A stretch of DNA of 6,109 nucleotides from Dysgonamonadaceae bacterium. Its GTDB lineage: Bacteria; Bacteroidota; Bacteroidia; Bacteroidales; Azobacteroidaceae. Below the pieces are notes generated by a model. It searched no databases, was not told where the DNA came from, and saw only the letters and a program-made list of their open reading frames with translations. The stretch covers positions 1 to 6,109 of the forward strand of contig JAISKG010000093.1 of assembly GCA_031261015.1 (NCBI GenBank), given 5' to 3'. This document shows, in pieces, positions 1-6,109 of the stretch; position 1 is the stretch's first letter, and each line of letters starts with the position of its first letter. Made by a program: the position numbers and the translations under genes.

Positions 1-212
1 ATTTGTACATTATAGGTGTGCATCCCGATTATCAAAATAAAGGAGTTAACGCTTTGATATTCTATGATTTAATTCCGGTATTAAACGAATTGGGATTTAA
101 GGAAGCGGAAAGTAACCCGGAATTGGAACTGAACACCAAAGTGCAATCGCAATGGGAATATTTTGAAACGGAACATATCAAAACAAGGAGAGCATTTATC
201 AAACATTTATGA
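1..212 (+). CDS. GNAT-fold N-acetyltransferase-like protein, C-terminal fragment (5' end outside window)
   Basis: Only the last 69 codons and part of one more are present; the reading frame is open to the left edge, so the TTG at position 3 is an internal Leu codon and not a start. The fragment reads [20 protein letters not shown], which resembles the acetyl-CoA pyrophosphate-binding region of GNAT acyltransferases (beta-4 strand followed by Q-x-x-G-x-G/A). The last position of that motif is Asn rather than Gly or Ala. The tail ([10 protein letters not shown] followed by KTRRAF) resembles a Bacteroidales GNAT-like family related to E. coli YghO, as I recall it. The substrate is unknown and cannot be inferred from this piece. 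The TGA stop overlaps the ATG of parE (ATGA, 4 bases), so the two are probably co-transcribed and translationally coupled. Confident that it is a real gene end, moderately confident of the GNAT fold. Confidence 0.75.
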   Translation, partial: LYIIGVHPDYQNKGVNALIFYDLIPVLNELGFKEAESNPELELNTKVQSQWEYFETEHIKTRRAFIKHL

Positions 213-2062
213 ATCAGGAAGTAAACAATCAGGAAGTAAAATATACCGAAGATAATATCGTCAAGCTCGACTGGTGGGAGCATATCCGCCTGCGGCCGGG
301 AATGTACATCGGCAAGTTGGGCGACGGCACTTATGCCGACGATGGTATTTATGTGTTGTTGAAAGAAGTTTTAGACAACTCCATCGACGAATATATGATG
401 GGTTATGGAAAAACGATCGATATTACGATTGATGCCGGAGTAGTCACTGTGCGCGATTACGGCCGCGGCATTCCGTTGGGAAAAGTTGTGGATGTTTCCT
501 CGCAAATGAATACTGGCGGAAAATACGATTCCAAAGCTTTCAAGAAATCGGTCGGCATGAACGGAGTCGGTATTAAGGCGGTGAATGCGCTTTCGTCGTA
601 CATGCTGGTGCAGAGTTTCCGCGACGGCGAAACAAAAAGCGTGGAGTACAGTCGCGCTAAAATCACAGAAAATCCGCCATTGCAAAAAACCGGAGAAGCC
701 AACGGAACATTAATCAATTTTATTCCTGACGACACGATTTTCACCGGCTATCAATTTAAGGACGAATACATAGAAACTTTACTGAAAAACTATGTTTTCC
801 TCAATGCCGGACTGACGATTCATTACAACGGCAAAAAGTTTTTCTCGAAAAACGGTTTGATCGATCTGTTGAACGAAAACATGACTTCCGACGCTCTGTA
901 TCCGATCATTCATTTGGAAGGGGCTGATATTGAAGTTGCTATCACTCATGTCAATCAATACGGCGAGGAATATTATTCGTTCGTCAACGGGCAATACACC
1001 ACGCAAGGCGGAACGCATTTGTCGGCTTTTCGCGAATCGGTTTCCCGCGTGATTAAGGAATATTACAACAAAAATTTTGAATATTCCGATATACGTATGG
1101 GAATCATGGCTGCCATTGCAATTAAAGTGGAGGAGCCGGTATTCGAATCGCAAACGAAAACCAAATTAGGTTCCAAAGATATAGGACCGGATGGTCCGAC
1201 GGTAGTTAAATTTATCGGCGATTTCGTTAAAAAGGAATTGGATAACTATTTACATATCAATGCCGAAACTTCCGAACTCTTGCTGAAAAAAATTACCGAA
1301 TCCGAGAAAGAACGCAAAGCCATTGCCGGCGTGACCAAATTGGCTAAGGAACGGGCGAAAAAAGCCAATCTGCACAACCGTAAATTGCGTGATTGCCGTT
1401 TGCATTATACTGATAACAAAGGAGGAAACCTGGATGAAACTTGTATTTTCATTACTGAGGGCGATTCGGCCAGCGGCTCGATTACCCAAAGTCGCGACCC
1501 AAATTACCAAGCGGTTTTCAGTTTGCGCGGTAAACCATTGAATAGCTTTGGATTAACAAAAAAAATCGTCTATGAAAACGAAGAGTTCAATTTGCTGCAA
1601 GCTGCTTTGGACATCGAAGACGGTTTGGAAGGCCTGCGCTACAACAAGGTGATTATCGCCACCGACGCCGACGTGGACGGCATGCACATCCGCTTGTTGA
1701 TCATCACGTTTTTCCTGCAATTTTTTCCCGATTTAATTAAGAATAATCACGTATTTATTCTGCAAACGCCTCTTTTCCGGGTACGAAATAAAAAAGAAAC
1801 TATTTATTGCTATTCCGAAGAAGAACGCTTGAAAGCCATCGAAAAATTAGGCGCAAATCCCGAAATTACACGATTCAAAGGTCTGGGAGAAATTTCTCCA
1901 TCCGAATTTAAGCATTTCATCGGCAAAGATTTACGGCTTGATCCGGTGACTTTGAAGAAATCTGATGCTGTGAAAGAAATGTTGGAATTTTACATGGGAA
2001 AAAATACGATGGAACGGCAAAATTTTATTATCGACCACTTAATTATAGAAGAAGATTTATGA
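209..2062 (+). CDS. parE: DNA topoisomerase IV subunit B (ParE), type IIA ATPase subunit
   Basis: ATPase and TOPRIM subunit of topoisomerase IV, which pairs with ParC (not in this window) to decatenate and relax DNA in the cytoplasm. Visible motifs in order: GHKL ATPase N-box [10 protein letters not shown] at residues 52-61, where E53 and N57 match E. coli GyrB Glu42 and Asn46; VRDYGRGIP at 81-89 with D83 matching GyrB Asp73; the ATP-lid glycines [14 protein letters not shown] at 116-129; the transducer-domain QTK loop at 315-317; TOPRIM EGDSAS at 417-422 with acidic E417; DADVD at 486-490; and RFKGLGE at 555-561. Length is 617 aa, with no large insertion in the TOPRIM region. ParE rather than GyrB is called because [11 protein letters not shown] and the C-terminal half match Bacteroidota ParE as I recall it. 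The start is supported by the ATGA overlap with the upstream gene; the stop overlaps coaD the same way. Codons 2-11 are a tandem duplication (see repeat). Confidence 0.95.
   Translation: MNQEVNNQEVKYTEDNIVKLDWWEHIRLRPGMYIGKLGDGTYADDGIYVLLKEVLDNSIDEYMMGYGKTIDITIDAGVVTVRDYGRGIPLGKVVDVSSQMNTGGKYDSKAFKKSVGMNGVGIKAVNALSSYMLVQSFRDGETKSVEYSRAKITENPPLQKTGEANGTLINFIPDDTIFTGYQFKDEYIETLLKNYVFLNAGLTIHYNGKKFFSKNGLIDLLNENMTSDALYPIIHLEGADIEVAITHVNQYGEEYYSFVNGQYTTQGGTHLSAFRESVSRVIKEYYNKNFEYSDIRMGIMAAIAIKVEEPVFESQTKTKLGSKDIGPDGPTVVKFIGDFVKKELDNYLHINAETSELLLKKITESEKERKAIAGVTKLAKERAKKANLHNRKLRDCRLHYTDNKGGNLDETCIFITEGDSASGSITQSRDPNYQAVFSLRGKPLNSFGLTKKIVYENEEFNLLQAALDIEDGLEGLRYNKVIIATDADVDGMHIRLLIITFFLQFFPDLIKNNHVFILQTPLFRVRNKKETIYCYSEEERLKAIEKLGANPEITRFKGLGEISPSEFKHFIGKDLRLDPVTLKKSDAVKEMLEFYMGKNTMERQNFIIDHLIIEEDL
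212..240 (+). repeat. 15-bp tandem duplication at the start of parE
   Basis: The 14-base unit AATCAGGAAGTAAA occurs at 212-225 and again at 227-240, separated by one base, giving a period of exactly 15 bases (five codons). It encodes NQEVN then NQEVK directly after the initiator Met. It is in frame and lies in the variable N-terminal arm, ahead of the conserved ParE sequence that begins near YTEDN (residues 12-16). The near-perfect identity suggests a recent slippage duplication (inference). Confidence 0.85.
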
Positions 2063-2508
2063 AAAAAACAGCCCTCTTTCCGGGAACGTTCGATCCGTTT
2101 ACCATTGGCCATTATTCATTGGTACAAAGAGGATTAGAATTATTCGATGAAATCATTATCGCGATCGGAGTTAATTCGAATAAAAAAACGTATTTCTCTG
2201 TGGAAGATCGCATAGAGACGATTTCGCAACTTTTTCGCCATAATCCTCAAATTAAGGTGTTGAGTTACAGCAATCTGACTGTGGATTTTGCGAAGGAAGC
2301 CGGAGCCGATTTTATTTTAAGAGGCATTCGTACGGTGAACGATTTCGAATACGAAAAAAATATTGCCGATGTCAATCGTAAAATATCCGGAATCGAAACG
2401 GTGGTGTTATTTACCGAACCGGAACATACACATATCAGTGCGTCGATAGTGAGGGAGTTACTTTCGTTTGGAAAAGATGTATCGGCTTTTCTGCCGAATA
2501 TTGAATGA
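2059..2508 (+). CDS. coaD: Phosphopantetheine adenylyltransferase (CoaD)
   Basis: Catalyses the transfer of AMP from ATP to 4'-phosphopantetheine, giving dephospho-CoA, the penultimate step of coenzyme A synthesis; a soluble cytoplasmic enzyme, hexameric in the family. The nucleotidyltransferase motif [12 protein letters not shown] lies at residues 7-18, with T15 and the T-x-G-H His18 used to stabilise the transition state. [11 protein letters not shown] at 41-51 is the substrate-binding loop. RGIR at 88-91 is the conserved RG[LIV]R motif, and ISASIVRE at 126-133 is the C-terminal ATP-binding S-[ST]-x-[LIV]-[VK]-[RK]-E region, with Ala128 where Ser is more usual. At 149 aa the length fits the single-domain bacterial enzyme. 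The start overlaps the parE stop by 4 bases (ATGA); an AGAAGAAG purine stretch lies just upstream within parE. The protease gene follows after 37 bases. Confidence 0.95.
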   Translation: MKKTALFPGTFDPFTIGHYSLVQRGLELFDEIIIAIGVNSNKKTYFSVEDRIETISQLFRHNPQIKVLSYSNLTVDFAKEAGADFILRGIRTVNDFEYEKNIADVNRKISGIETVVLFTEPEHTHISASIVRELLSFGKDVSAFLPNIE

Positions 2509-2515
2509 AAAGTTG

Positions 2516-2523
2516 TAACTTCG
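2516..2523 (+). promoter_or_regulatory. Possible Bacteroidota -7 element upstream of the S41 protease gene
   Basis: TAACTTCG in the 37-base gap after coaD differs by one base (C for T) from the Bacteroidota -7 consensus TAnnTTTG, and is followed by CACCG as often seen in such promoters. No clear TTTG -33 box is found at the usual distance; the nearest T-rich candidate (TTTT, 2487-2490) is too far. A transcript from here would have a leader of roughly 15-20 bases. It could supply protease expression apart from the parE-coaD transcript. Weak evidence. Confidence 0.35.
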
Positions 2524-2545
2524 CACCGTTTTTACAAAAAATAAA

Positions 2546-4201
2546 ATGATGAAAATGAAACATTTCGCTTTAATCGGTTTTTTATCCATAGGTTTGTGGG
2601 CTTGTTCGTTCGGACAGAACAATTTAGATCCGTCGATCCGGAAAGTCAACATGGCTTTGTTGGCTGTGGAAAATCTCTACGTTGACACGCTCAACAAGGA
2701 TAAATTGGCCGAAGACGCCATCATCGCTTTGCTCGCGAAACTGGATCCGCACTCCACTTATATGACAGCGGCGGAAGTCAAGGAAATGAACGAGCCGCTT
2801 CAAGGTAATTTTGAAGGCATTGGCGTTCAATTCAATATGTTGACCGATACTTTATATATTGTACAAGTAATTCCGGGCGGTCCTTCCGAAAAAGTCGGAA
2901 TCATGGCCGGCGACCGGATTATTTATGTGAATGACAGTTTGATAGCCGGCGTGAACATGAAAAACAACGATATTATGTCGCGTTTGCGCGGCCAGAAAGG
3001 AACGGTCGTGAACGTCAAAATCAAACGCGGAGATAATCCTAAATTATTGCCGTTCAAAATCATACGCGGAACGATTCCCATTTATAGTCTGGATGCTTCT
3101 TACATGATCAACAACGAAACCGGATACATCAAGTTAAACCGTTTTGCAGCTACGACTTACGACGAATTTATGAAAGCCGTCCGTGAATTGCAAGCCAAGG
3201 GAATGAAAGATTTAATCCTTGATTTACAAGGCAATGGCGGCGGATATTTGAACACGGCCATCGACATCACTAACGAATTTTTGAAGCAAGGCAACTTGAT
3301 CGTTTATACCGAAGGCGCGCACCAGCGGCGGAAAGATGCCGTGGCATCCTACAAAGGCTCAATTGAAAAAGGAAAAGTCATCGTGTTGATCGACGAATCG
3401 TCGGCTTCGGCCAGCGAAATTGTGACAGGCGCCTTGCAAGATTGGGATCGCGCTGTGATTGTCGGCCGTCGCTCGTTTGGTAAAGGATTGGTACAAAGTC
3501 CAGTACCTTTTCCCGACGGTTCTATGATGCGCTTGACAACGGCTCGTTATTACACGCCCACCGGACGATCTATTCAAAAACCTTACGAAAAAGGCAATGC
3601 CGATTCGTACAACATGGAAGTGATCACGCGCTACAACAAAGGCGAGATGATCAGCGCCGACAGCATTCATTTTCCCGACTCGTTGAAATATAGCACCTTA
3701 GTGAATCACCGGATTGTTTACGGCGGCGGCGGTATCATGCCCGATTATTTTGTTCCGCTGGATACCACACGTTTCACTGATTTGCACCGGATGCTGATTG
3801 CTTCGGGCACCATCAACAAGTTAGTTATGAACACGATCGATAAAAACCGGACGAATTATCTGAAAGAATATAAAACGTTTGAGGCTTATAAACAAAACTT
3901 TACGGTCAGTGATGTCATGATTGATAATTTGATGCGCCTTTACCGGGAAGAAAAAAGCAAAAATCCGAAAGAATTTGCCGAAGGCGTATTTTCTTCGGAA
4001 ACGGCGGCTAAAGAAAGCGAGCAACTGGCAAAATCCAAATCACTCATTAAATTGCAAATCAAAGCATTAATTGCTCGCGATCTTTGGAATATGACGGAAT
4101 ATTTTCGGATTATCAACGAGGATAATGAATCACTCCGCAAGGCGGTAGAAATTATCAACCGGCCTGCGGAGTATAATAAGTTGTTGGGAGTGAAGCAATA
4201 A
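2546..4201 (+). CDS. S41 family carboxy-terminal processing protease (CtpA/Prc-like) with PDZ domain, exported
   Basis: Serine protease of the C-terminal processing family, which cleaves envelope proteins near their C-terminus, acting in the periplasm. Hydrophobic residues 7-19 after MMKMKH form a signal peptide. Processing is ambiguous: LWAC at 17-20 could be a lipobox, or signal peptidase I could cut after SFG-23 to leave Gln24. The helical segment at 40-85 precedes a PDZ domain at about 86-175 (FEGIGVQF, then GGPSEKVGIMAGDRI). The S41 core follows: DLQGNGGGYLN at 226-236, DESSASASEI at 283-292, and GRRSFGKGLVQ at 307-317. The Ser-Lys dyad is S288/K313, with Q317 four residues on; the 25-residue Ser-Lys spacing equals that of CtpB and plant D1 protease. 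GGGGIMPD at 393-400 ends the core, and about 150 residues of C-terminal helix-rich domain complete the Bacteroidota form (551 aa). Met codons at 2546, 2549 and 2555 are all possible starts. It ends one base before the stop codon of the convergent LRR gene. Confidence 0.92.
   Translation: MMKMKHFALIGFLSIGLWACSFGQNNLDPSIRKVNMALLAVENLYVDTLNKDKLAEDAIIALLAKLDPHSTYMTAAEVKEMNEPLQGNFEGIGVQFNMLTDTLYIVQVIPGGPSEKVGIMAGDRIIYVNDSLIAGVNMKNNDIMSRLRGQKGTVVNVKIKRGDNPKLLPFKIIRGTIPIYSLDASYMINNETGYIKLNRFAATTYDEFMKAVRELQAKGMKDLILDLQGNGGGYLNTAIDITNEFLKQGNLIVYTEGAHQRRKDAVASYKGSIEKGKVIVLIDESSASASEIVTGALQDWDRAVIVGRRSFGKGLVQSPVPFPDGSMMRLTTARYYTPTGRSIQKPYEKGNADSYNMEVITRYNKGEMISADSIHFPDSLKYSTLVNHRIVYGGGGIMPDYFVPLDTTRFTDLHRMLIASGTINKLVMNTIDKNRTNYLKEYKTFEAYKQNFTVSDVMIDNLMRLYREEKSKNPKEFAEGVFSSETAAKESEQLAKSKSLIKLQIKALIARDLWNMTEYFRIINEDNESLRKAVEIINRPAEYNKLLGVKQ
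4132..4172. repeat. Imperfect inverted repeat (hairpin) at the convergent gene junction
   Basis: Left arm ACTCCGCAAGGC (4132-4143) pairs with right arm GCCTGCGGAGT (4162-4172), giving 11 G+C-rich base pairs with one bulged A. The 18-base loop can add two more pairs (GG 4144-4145 with CC 4159-4160). It lies inside the last codons of the protease gene, before its stop, so terminating rightward transcription here would remove the stop codon. On the minus strand it lies 30 bases past the LRR gene stop, where a terminator or 3'-end-stabilising hairpin would fit. No T tract follows on either strand, so a classical intrinsic terminator is not supported; coding constraint alone may explain it. Confidence 0.4.
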
Positions 4202-4657
4202 CTACCAGATAAACGTAATATTTGGAAAATCCTTCTCCGTCTGCGCTCTTTTTGCCGCCGACCAGTTCAGGCCTTCTATTCTGACGTATTTCAATGCAGG
4301 CATTTCCGCGAAAAACTCCGGAATTTTTTGCAGATAATGATTACCGGATAAATTCAAGCAGCGAAGGTTTGTCAATTTTTTAAAGCTTTCGTAGAATTTA
4401 CCTACACGGTTGAAACTCAAGTCCAAACATTGCAGGTTGGTGAATTGGCTCAAGGCGTCGGGAGCTTCCGTCAGCTTGGGCGTTTGCAGCGACAAATCCA
4501 AGATCGTCAAATCGGGATTGTCCAGCGCATCTTCCATTGTGTTGACGACAAACCAGGCATCCTCGCCTTCTTGCGGGCAACATAAATCATCGTAGTTCTG
4601 TGCGTTGACAGCAAAGCCAAGCATCGACAGGCAGATTAATACAAAGTACTTTTTCAT
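4202..4657 (-). CDS. Small secreted leucine-rich-repeat protein, function unknown
   Basis: Encodes 151 aa. Residues 1-19 are a typical signal peptide (MKK, a hydrophobic core, then VNA) with Gln20 at the predicted +1 position, fitting the Bacteroidota preference for Gln after signal peptidase I cleavage. The mature part starts with a short segment bearing a Cys pair (C26, C27). Three leucine-rich repeats of about 23-24 residues follow: LTILDLSLQ from 50, LQCLDLSFN from 75, LRCLNLSGN from 98, plus a degenerate fourth strand LKYVRIEGLNW at 122-132. Spacing and the LxxLxLSxN core resemble the plain LRR class that mediates protein-protein binding. No enzyme domain, transmembrane segment or Por/gliding secretion tail is seen, so it is probably periplasmic or released. 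It ends next to the protease stop with no gap, and its start faces the PurF-like gene across 156 bases. The ATG follows an A-rich leader without a Shine-Dalgarno sequence. No partner or pathway can be named. Confidence 0.85.
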   Translation of the reverse strand: MKKYFVLICLSMLGFAVNAQNYDDLCCPQEGEDAWFVVNTMEDALDNPDLTILDLSLQTPKLTEAPDALSQFTNLQCLDLSFNRVGKFYESFKKLTNLRCLNLSGNHYLQKIPEFFAEMPALKYVRIEGLNWSAAKRAQTEKDFPNITFIW

Positions 4658-4705
4658 TTTGATTTGTTTTTAGTTCATACTAAATTTCGATTTCGTTTAA
4701 GGTGA

Positions 4706-4713
4706 TAAAGATA
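4706..4713 (-). promoter_or_regulatory. Weak candidate -7 element for the LRR gene
   Basis: On the minus strand this reads TATCTTTA, one mismatch (final A for G) from TAnnTTTG. It would place the transcript start about 40 bases before the LRR start codon. No TTG or TTTG box is present at the matching upstream distance (the sequence there is an A/T run), so this is tentative. Confidence 0.3.
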
Positions 4714-4751
4714 CGCGATTTTTTCAATTCTTAAAAATAAATTAAAGAATA

Positions 4752-4787
4752 TTTGGTTCCGAAGCGGCGGAAAATCCTTACCTTTGC
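4752..4787 (+). promoter_or_regulatory. Bacteroidota-type promoter for the PurF-like gene
   Basis: TACCTTTG at 4779-4786, followed by C, is a perfect match to the -7 consensus TAnnTTTG recognised by the Bacteroidota primary sigma factor. A TTTG box at 4752-4755 could be the -33 element, but the 23-base spacer is a little longer than the usual 19-21 or so. The start codon lies 27 bases after the -7 box, implying a leader of about 20 bases. No operator for purine control is recognisable. Confidence 0.6.
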
Positions 4788-4813
4788 GTTCTCTTAACGG
4801 AAAAAACGCATAC

Positions 4814-6109
4814 ATGGAACAACTCAAGCACGAATGTGGCGTCGCATTAGTTCGCTTATTGAAGCCGATGGAGTACTACGAAGAAAAGTACGGCACGCGG
4901 CAATACGGTCTGAACAAACTCTATCTCTTAATGGAAAAACAGCACAACCGCGGGCAGGAAGGCGCGGGAATCGGTTGTGTAAGTTTGCATGCGCAGCCGG
5001 GCACGGAATATATTTTCCGCGAAAGGGCGACCGGCAGCGGTGCGATTCAGCAAGTCTTTGATCAAGCGTACAATGAGATGAAAAATATGCCATCACAAAC
5101 GCCGCTCGGCAACATTCCTTTTTGCGGTGAAGTGTATATGGGGCATTTGCGTTACAGCACGACCGGCCGTTCGGGTTTGGCTTATATTCATCCTTTTTTA
5201 CGGAGAAATAATTGGCGCTCAAGGAGTTTGATGCTCTGCGGTAATTTCAATATGACCAATGTCGATGAAATTTTCGAGCAACTGATCGATCAGGGGCAAC
5301 ATCCTCGCTTGTATTCCGATACTTTGATGATTCTGGAAATGATGGGCAATTATCTCGATCGCGAAGTGCAACACCTGTACGAAGAATATAAACCGGTGAT
5401 AAGCGACGGGCAGGAACGCAACCGGAAAATTGCGGAAAACGTGGATCTGGCGCGCGTGCTCCGGCGTTCTTCCGAAGTGTGGGACGGCGGTTACGTAATC
5501 TGCGGAGTCACAGGTAATACCGATATGTTTGCTTTTCGCGATCCGCAAGGCATTCGTCCGGCCTTTTATTATTCCGACGATGAAATTGCGATTGTCGCTT
5601 CGGAACGTCCTGTGATTCAAACAGCTATGGATGTGCGCGTGGAAGATGTACACGAATTGCAACCCGGCCAGGCGTTTATCGTCAAACAAAATGGAACGAT
5701 TGATTTAGAGCAAATTATCGAGCCACGTAACGTGAAGCCCTGTTCGTTTGAACGGATTTATTTTTCGCGCGGTTCGGACAAAGATATTTATCAGGAACGA
5801 AAAAAATTAGGTAAACTCTTGTTGCATCCGATTTTACAAGCGATTAACCACGATTTGGAAAATACGGTTTTCTCCTTTATTCCGAATACGGCTGAAGTCG
5901 CTTTTTATGGAATGATGGATAGCTTCGAGCGTTACCTCGACGATCAAAAGAAGCAATTGATCAAAAAACAATTGAATCAATTGTCTGAAAATGAATTGGA
6001 ACGAATCCTTTCAATGAAAATCCGTCAGGAAAAAGTAGCGTTGAAAGATATTAAGCTGCGTACCTTTATTTCCGAAGGCGGAAGCCGTAATGATTTGGCG
6101 GCGCATGTG
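4814..6109 (+). CDS. purF: Amidophosphoribosyltransferase, long Bacteroidota PurF-type form (3' end outside window)
   Basis: Predicted to make 5-phosphoribosylamine from PRPP and glutamine, the first committed step of purine synthesis. The frame is open from ATG 4814 to the edge (432 codons, no stop); as I recall, full-length relatives run about 620-630 aa. The N-terminal class II glutaminase is clear: HECGV with nucleophile Cys8, HNRGQEGAG at 44-52, GHLRYSTTG at 110-118, the GNF oxyanion element at 143-145, YSDT at 167-170 and FRDPQGIRP at 241-249. The second half begins with FERIYFSRGSD at 312-322, matching PurF FEYVYFARPDS. It then diverges: IPNTAEVAFYG replaces the VPDSG region, and a charged helical stretch (about 368-412) precedes RTFISEG at 416-422. 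The PRPP-binding loop lies beyond the edge. The seven residues before Cys8 end in Glu, so Glu-Cys propeptide cleavage as in B. subtilis PurF is plausible but inferred. It could be a PurF paralogue of altered role rather than the sole PurF. No Shine-Dalgarno is seen. Confidence 0.82.
   Translation, partial: MEQLKHECGVALVRLLKPMEYYEEKYGTRQYGLNKLYLLMEKQHNRGQEGAGIGCVSLHAQPGTEYIFRERATGSGAIQQVFDQAYNEMKNMPSQTPLGNIPFCGEVYMGHLRYSTTGRSGLAYIHPFLRRNNWRSRSLMLCGNFNMTNVDEIFEQLIDQGQHPRLYSDTLMILEMMGNYLDREVQHLYEEYKPVISDGQERNRKIAENVDLARVLRRSSEVWDGGYVICGVTGNTDMFAFRDPQGIRPAFYYSDDEIAIVASERPVIQTAMDVRVEDVHELQPGQAFIVKQNGTIDLEQIIEPRNVKPCSFERIYFSRGSDKDIYQERKKLGKLLLHPILQAINHDLENTVFSFIPNTAEVAFYGMMDSFERYLDDQKKQLIKKQLNQLSENELERILSMKIRQEKVALKDIKLRTFISEGGSRNDLAAHV

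Larger units (their letters stand above)
4658..4813. other. Divergent intergenic region between the LRR gene and the PurF-like gene
   Basis: A 156-base A+T-rich gap between divergently transcribed genes. It holds a good right-facing -7 element and a weak left-facing one. A short inverted repeat ATTCTT (4727-4732) / AAGAAT (4745-4750) lies between the two, but in such A+T-rich sequence it may be chance. I see no riboswitch, small RNA or open reading frame of note. Confidence 0.6.

Noticed and set aside
3..5. TTG as a start codon for a 69-codon gene
   Set aside because: The frame is open to the left edge and the encoded sequence begins in the middle of a GNAT-like core, so this is a truncated gene.
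185..190. AAGGAG as a Shine-Dalgarno for parE
   Set aside because: It ends 18 bases before the ATG, too far for normal use, and encodes conserved-looking residues of the upstream gene; coupling through the ATGA overlap is more likely.
371..1510. Several minus-strand frames of 86-124 codons opposite parE
   Set aside because: Antisense to strongly conserved ParE motifs, with no recognisable protein features.
2458..2652. Minus-strand 64-codon frame across the coaD-protease gap
   Set aside because: It is antisense to the coaD end and the protease signal peptide; no domain, promoter or conservation signal is visible.
4410..4595. Plus-strand 61-codon open frame opposite the LRR gene
   Set aside because: Antisense to a gene with a signal peptide and clear leucine-rich repeats; Ser/Lys-rich with no features of its own.
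4834..5061. Second plus-strand frame inside the PurF-like gene
   Set aside because: It overlaps conserved glutaminase motifs in another frame and has no start-site support.
4824..5689. Two long minus-strand open frames (4824-5222 and 5219-5689) that overlap by 4 bases
   Set aside because: They lie wholly antisense to the well-supported PurF-like gene, read as Cys/His/Arg-rich low-likelihood protein, show no domain, and have no promoter or leader of their own. They are codon-bias shadows.
5954..5983. Three copies of the palindrome CAATTG close together
   Set aside because: Each is the in-frame codon pair CAA-TTG (Gln-Leu) or a nearby equivalent within a Gln/Lys/Leu-rich helix, so it is explained by coding.

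Overview
The window looks like an ordinary chromosomal stretch from a member of the Bacteroidota, most likely order Bacteroidales. Four things point there. The ParE, CoaD, S41 protease and long-form PurF-like proteins all read as the Bacteroidales versions of their families. The parE-coaD-S41 gene order is one I recall from Bacteroides-type genomes. Ribosome binding sites are absent or poor and start codons follow A-rich leaders. Finally, a TAnnTTTG-type -7 promoter element is present. No mobile element, tRNA, rRNA, CRISPR array or integrase is visible.

Layout. Positions 1-212 (+) hold the 3' end of a GNAT-fold acyltransferase-like gene. Positions 209-2062 (+) are parE, the ATPase/TOPRIM subunit of topoisomerase IV. 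Positions 2059-2508 (+) are coaD, phosphopantetheine adenylyltransferase. Positions 2546-4201 (+) encode an exported S41 carboxy-terminal processing protease with a PDZ domain. Positions 4202-4657 (-) encode a small secreted leucine-rich-repeat protein of unknown function, convergent with the protease gene with no base between the two stop codons. Positions 4658-4813 are a 156-base divergent intergenic region with a good Bacteroidota promoter facing right. Positions 4814-6109 (+) hold the first 432 codons of a long PurF-type amidophosphoribosyltransferase, cut by the window edge.

The first three genes are chained by two 4-base ATGA overlaps and are probably co-transcribed and translationally coupled. 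The protease follows after 37 bases and may be part of the same unit or have its own weak promoter. The functions (DNA decatenation, CoA synthesis, envelope proteolysis) are not one pathway; this looks like a housekeeping cluster. The PurF-like gene starts a separate transcription unit for the first step of purine synthesis.

I found no convincing new multi-gene system. The points worth a second look are small: a perfect-period 15-bp tandem duplication at the start of parE, ambiguous signal-peptide processing of the protease, the zero-gap convergent junction beside a strong hairpin, the unassigned LRR protein, and the divergent phosphoribosyltransferase half of the PurF-like enzyme.
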